Part shown: piece after piece, positions 7,402 through 10,178 of the stretch
Position numbering within the stretch: the first letter of the stretch is position 1
Layout: the number at the start of each line of letters is the position of its first letter
Source of the DNA: Trametopsis cervina
Taxonomy: Eukaryota; Basidiomycota; Agaricomycetes; Polyporales; Irpicaceae
NCBI GenBank assembly: GCA_022385755.1
Contig: MU278406.1
Location: 5,629 to 15,806, forward strand
Direction: 5' to 3'
Length of the DNA stretch: 10,178 bases
Notes under the pieces: model-generated
What the model was told of the DNA's origin: nothing
The model's input: the letters and a program-made list of their open reading frames with translations, nothing else
Databases searched by the model: none
Program-made: the position numbers and the translations under genes

Positions 7402-9378
7402 GCCCTCGATGCTCTGCCGGTGGAGGAACGGAGCGCAGTGAGCGCAATATGGTCAAACTTCTCGTCGTCGCCACACCCGCGGCGAGCCCTTATTCTCCAT
7501 GGTCTCCTGACAATGTGCTGCTTCTCGCAGCTGTCTCTGCTTAGCGACCAGCTATCTCGTCTCATCCGCATCGACCCGTTCTCTGTCCTTCCAAGCGAAG
7601 TCTCTCTCAAGATCCTCGGGTATCTCGATGCCACATCGCTATGCCGCGCTGCGCAAGTCAGCAGAAAATGGAAGACACTCGCGGACGACGACATCCTTTG
7701 GCGAGGGATATGTGAGCAGCATATTGGTCAGAAGTGCCTCAAGTGCGGCTGGGGCCTTCCGATCTTGGAGAAAAGGCGCAGACATCGGCTGCTCTCACCC
7801 CAGCCTACCCCTTCTCCCGCCCCTCCCTCCGATCCAAAACGCAAACGCGATCACGAAGGACATACCCATGCAGAAGAACCTGTACAGAAGCGGCAGCGTT
7901 CCGCCGAACCGAGGGAGCAGTCGCCCTCCCTATCCCACCCTATTCCTCGACGACCCATACAGTCAACGGCCGTCTTCCCTCCTTCGGATTCTGCGGCATC
8001 CGCATCGACCAGCACTATAAATCCCCTTCTCGCCCCTGATGAACCTTCGCCATATGAGACGCTCACACGACCGTGGAAGGACGTGTACTGCGAGCGTCTG
8101 ACTATCGAGCGGAATTGGCGGCGAGGGCGGTGCGAAGTGAGGACATTGTCCGGGCACACGGATGGCGTCATGTGTCTACAATTTAGCGAATCCCTCGAAC
8201 ATCCGGCGTTTCCGATCCTCATTACCGGCTCGTATGACCGCACTGCGCGCGTGTGGAATCTGGAGACCGGGCGCGAGATTCACTGCCTGACGGGCCACAC
8301 GCGAGCAGTCAGGGCGCTGCAATTCGACGCGTGCAAGCTGATTACGGGAAGCATGGACCATACGATGCGCGTGTGGGACTGGCGGACTGGCAAGTGTCTG
8401 CGCACGCTTGAGGGCCACACGGAAGGCGTCGTGTGCCTCAACTTTGACTCGAATGTCCTTGCGAGCGGGAGCGTCGACACGACGGTCAAGGTGTGGAACC
8501 TCCGCAGTGGCGAATGCTTCACTCTCCGCGGTCACCGTGATTGGGTCAACGCCGTGCAGCTGTGGAACTCCAATGGTTCCAGCGCATGCTCACCGAACGA
8601 GAAGACTGGTGTGGTGGAGGGCAGTCTGTCTCCGCGCGGCGCTGGGTGTTCCATGCCGACGATTGACCCCGGCGAGATGCTCTTCTCCGCTTCCGACGAT
8701 GGCTCCATTCGACTTTGGGACCTGGCACGCAGAACGTGCATCCGACAGTTCCTGGGCCACGTTGGCCAGGTGCAAAGTCTCAAGCTGCTGATGGTGGATG
8801 AAGCCTGCGAAGACGACGCGGACGAGACTGCACAAACGGCGGAACAGTCGTCGCTTGCCCGTGTTCCCGTTCCTACACCTGTTCCCGTCACCACTATCCA
8901 CGACCCGACCACTGTACCTGGATTCGACCCATACGCATACCGCGTGGATCCAAATCATGCGCCTGTGTCGCGGATGATCGTGCATCGGCAGGACACGACG
9001 GACGAGCTGAAGGGCAAGGAGATCGCAGCCGCAGTAGCCACCGAGCGCACAAGCAAAACCGTGACAAAACGCACAAAACCAGTGCTGATCTCGGGGAGTC
9101 TGGACAACACGATCAAGATGTGGGATATCGAGAGCGCAAAGACGGTGCAGACGCTGTTTGGGCACATCGAGGGCGTGTGGGCGGTAGCGAGCGACAAGCT
9201 GCGGATGGTGAGCGGGAGCCACGACCGGACGATCAAGGTGTGGGCGCGCGAGGAGGGGCGGTGCACGGCCACCCTTGTAGGGCATCGTGGGGCGGTGACT
9301 TGTCTTGCTCTCGGGGAAGACAAGATCGTGTCTGGTTCGGACGATGGCGATGTGAGGATATGGAGCTTCAGCGGGTGA
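7402..9378 (+). CDS. sconB: F-box/WD40 SCF ubiquitin-ligase subunit (Met30/SconB/Pof1 group), C-terminal exon
   Basis: The protein is a substrate receptor of an SCF (Skp1-cullin-F-box) ubiquitin ligase. In the Met30/SconB/Pof1 group it controls the bZIP activators of sulfur-amino-acid genes. The exon opens after the acceptor at 7400-7401 with ALDALPVEERSAV, a dimerisation-type helical segment before the F-box. The F-box spans about 7576-7713 (PFSVLPSEVSLKILGYLDAT ... ILWRGICEQHI). It is followed by KCLKCGWGLP, a motif I associate with the Met30/SconB group. A Pro/Ser/Arg-rich linker then runs to about 8100. From 8131 to the end come seven WD40 repeats ending in VWN, VWD, VWN, LWD, MWD, VWA and IWS, forming the substrate-binding propeller. 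A long acidic and polar insert separates the start and end of repeat 5. The exon has no stop or frameshift over 650 codons. With the upstream exon damaged, the first in-frame ATG is 7513, which keeps the F-box and propeller but loses part of the dimerisation segment. Exact ortholog assignment is inferred from motifs. Confidence 0.9.
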   Translation, partial: ALDALPVEERSAVSAIWSNFSSSPHPRRALILHGLLTMCCFSQLSLLSDQLSRLIRIDPFSVLPSEVSLKILGYLDATSLCRAAQVSRKWKTLADDDILWRGICEQHIGQKCLKCGWGLPILEKRRRHRLLSPQPTPSPAPPSDPKRKRDHEGHTHAEEPVQKRQRSAEPREQSPSLSHPIPRRPIQSTAVFPPSDSAASASTSTINPLLAPDEPSPYETLTRPWKDVYCERLTIERNWRRGRCEVRTLSGHTDGVMCLQFSESLEHPAFPILITGSYDRTARVWNLETGREIHCLTGHTRAVRALQFDACKLITGSMDHTMRVWDWRTGKCLRTLEGHTEGVVCLNFDSNVLASGSVDTTVKVWNLRSGECFTLRGHRDWVNAVQLWNSNGSSACSPNEKTGVVEGSLSPRGAGCSMPTIDPGEMLFSASDDGSIRLWDLARRTCIRQFLGHVGQVQSLKLLMVDEACEDDADETAQTAEQSSLARVPVPTPVPVTTIHDPTTVPGFDPYAYRVDPNHAPVSRMIVHRQDTTDELKGKEIAAAVATERTSKTVTKRTKPVLISGSLDNTIKMWDIESAKTVQTLFGHIEGVWAVASDKLRMVSGSHDRTIKVWAREEGRCTATLVGHRGAVTCLALGEDKIVSGSDDGDVRIWSFSG

Positions 9379-9640
9379 GGCGAGGCGAGATGTGGCGGCG
9401 AGTTGCGGGGGCGAGTTGTGTTCGTGCGCGCGGGCGGTGTCTTTCTGTTTGCTTTGTTTTGTTTCGTGAATATTACTGTAGATCTCGTCGGCATTGGCTG
9501 TACTGCTATCATTATGATTTATTGCTACTGTGTAATATAGTGTTGTGTTGGATTTGAGAATGAGAACTAGATGGTCACATAACATGGATGGCACGGAGGG
9601 AGGGGGGATTGTGTGCACAGGGGAAACACGGTGAAGGTGT

Positions 9641-9664
9641 GGGGTGCGGGGTGCGGGGTGCGGG
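9641..9664 (+). repeat. GGGGTGC tandem repeat (3 copies plus GGG)
   Basis: Three perfect 7-bp units are followed by GGG, giving four G-runs with 3-nt loops. This is a canonical G-quadruplex pattern on the plus strand. It lies in the 3' region of the WD40 gene. Confidence 0.8.
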
Positions 9665-9681
9665 AGACATGCTCGCGGAGG

Positions 9682-9702
9682 AACGGGGAACGGGGAACGG
9701 GG
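9682..9702 (+). repeat. AACGGGG tandem repeat (3 copies)
   Basis: Three perfect 7-bp units lie 17 bp after the GGGGTGC array. They have the same unit length but a different sequence, so slippage of two G-rich heptamers is likely. Confidence 0.8.
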
Positions 9703-9783
9703 AGCTGGTACGTGGCAGGCTGGGCATCTGACACATGTGCAGAGTGGATGTATCTCGTACGTTGTAATTGTTGAGTCTCGCTA

Positions 9784-9872
9784 TGTTTTGCTTCAAGTGA
9801 TGTCACTGTCTTCTCTTGTTTTACTTCAAACAAATCACTCTGTTTTCCTCAAAGAATGTCATTGCCTTCTCG
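9784..9872 (+). repeat. Degenerate T-rich repeats, about three units
   Basis: Units starting TGTTTT(N)CTTCAA occur at 9784, 9817 and 9841. Two of them continue with ATGTCA(C/T)TG(T/C)CTTCTC. Unit lengths differ (about 33, 24 and 32 nt). They look like an old local duplication in the convergent 3' region. Confidence 0.5.
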
Positions 9873-9890
9873 TGTTCTAGCATAGTTGTA

Positions 9891-10178
9891 TTACTTGTTG
9901 CCCCGCTTAAGCTCGTAGGGCATCCACTCCGAGATCTTCCTCGGTGCTGCTGCCAAGGCACCCTTCCGCACAATTCCATCAATTTGCGCCTCCAACTCTT
10001 CATCCACAACAGCCGCGCTAATTGGCTCCCTAGGCGGCCGGTATAGCTTCATCCGCTTATGCACATCTGGACGCCGCAGTCCCTGATCTGACCGCACCCT
10101 TCTCACACTCGCCGGGATACCAAATGTGGGATCAACCCTCACCGCCCTTGCCTGAATATCAGCCCATTCTCCCATGCT
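9891..10178 (-). CDS. 3' part of an unrecognised basic protein
   Basis: The frame is open from the window edge to TAA 9891-9893. It encodes about 95 residues that read MGEWADIQARAVRVDPTFGI, then an Arg-rich stretch with LRRPDVHKRMKLYRPPREPI, an acidic helix (VVDEELEAQIDGIVRKG) and the tail EWMPYELKRG. The ATG at 10175 may be internal, and the rest of the gene lies beyond the window. Basic composition and short conserved-looking motifs would suit a mitochondrial ribosomal or RNA-binding protein, but I cannot place the family. It is convergent with the F-box/WD40 gene. No introns are needed in the visible part. Confidence 0.6.
   Translation of the reverse strand, partial: SMGEWADIQARAVRVDPTFGIPASVRRVRSDQGLRRPDVHKRMKLYRPPREPISAAVVDEELEAQIDGIVRKGALAAAPRKISEWMPYELKRGNK

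Larger units (their letters stand above)
9379..9890. other. Gene-free spacer between convergent genes
   Basis: This stretch should hold the 3' UTRs of the F-box/WD40 gene and of the minus-strand gene at the right edge. No coding signal was seen. The first part is T-rich after 9430. The middle has a G-rich tandem-repeat block (9641-9702), and the right part has degenerate T-rich repeats (9784-9872). Confidence 0.55.

Noticed and set aside
8590..9618. Long minus-strand open frame of 342 codons
   Set aside because: It runs antisense to the clearly coding WD40 repeats and has low-complexity His/Arg/Pro composition, typical of a shadow frame in GC-rich coding DNA.
9784..9872. Regulatory satellite or array in the convergent 3' region
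   Set aside because: The units are too degenerate and uneven in length for anything beyond a local old duplication.
1..10178. LTR retrotransposon, tRNA or CRISPR array
   Set aside because: No long direct repeats, reverse transcriptase motif, cloverleaf or regularly spaced repeat array was seen; the integrase stands alone with introns.

Overview
The window looks like nuclear DNA of a filamentous basidiomycete, most likely an agaricomycete. Its genes are cut by many very short introns (46-64 nt) with GTRNGT-type donors and CTNA-like branch sites. The products are typical fungal families: an APC amino-acid permease, an agaricomycete-type BTB/POZ protein, and an F-box/WD40 SCF subunit of the Met30/SconB/Pof1 group. 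No tRNA, rRNA, CRISPR array or bacterial operon structure was seen.

Layout: (1) 1-613 (+) is the 3' end of an amino-acid/GABA-type permease with two introns and one in-frame TAG where the family normally has Trp. (2) 735-1796 (-) is an intact three-exon BTB-domain gene of 311 codons. (3) 1912-3935 (+), head-to-head with the BTB gene, is a five-exon DDE integrase/transposase of 598 codons. All three catalytic acidic residues are present, and one intron must be spliced as a rare GC-AG intron to keep the frame. (4) 4098-5547 (+), same direction, is a five-exon gene of 412 codons that I do not recognise. It has basic nuclear-type motifs and a SUMO-interaction-like motif. (5) 5548-6457 has no gene but holds palindromes, short repeats and spaced CG-alternating tracts. 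(6) 6458-9378 (+) is an F-box/WD40 gene. Its 652-codon C-terminal exon is intact, but the upstream first exon carries frameshifts and a nonsense codon and is separated by an unusually long 598-bp intron. (7) 9379-9890 is a spacer with G-rich tandem repeats. (8) 9891-10178 (-) is the 3' end of an unrecognised basic protein.

The most interesting block is 714-5779. Its three genes (BTB, integrase, unknown nuclear-type protein) are compact and apparently intact, and an 11-bp perfect inverted repeat flanks them. They sit between two host-like genes that both carry inactivating lesions. This could be a mobile element with a DDE integrase and accessory genes, or a domesticated integrase with its neighbours. 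No target-site duplication was found, so the boundaries are tentative.
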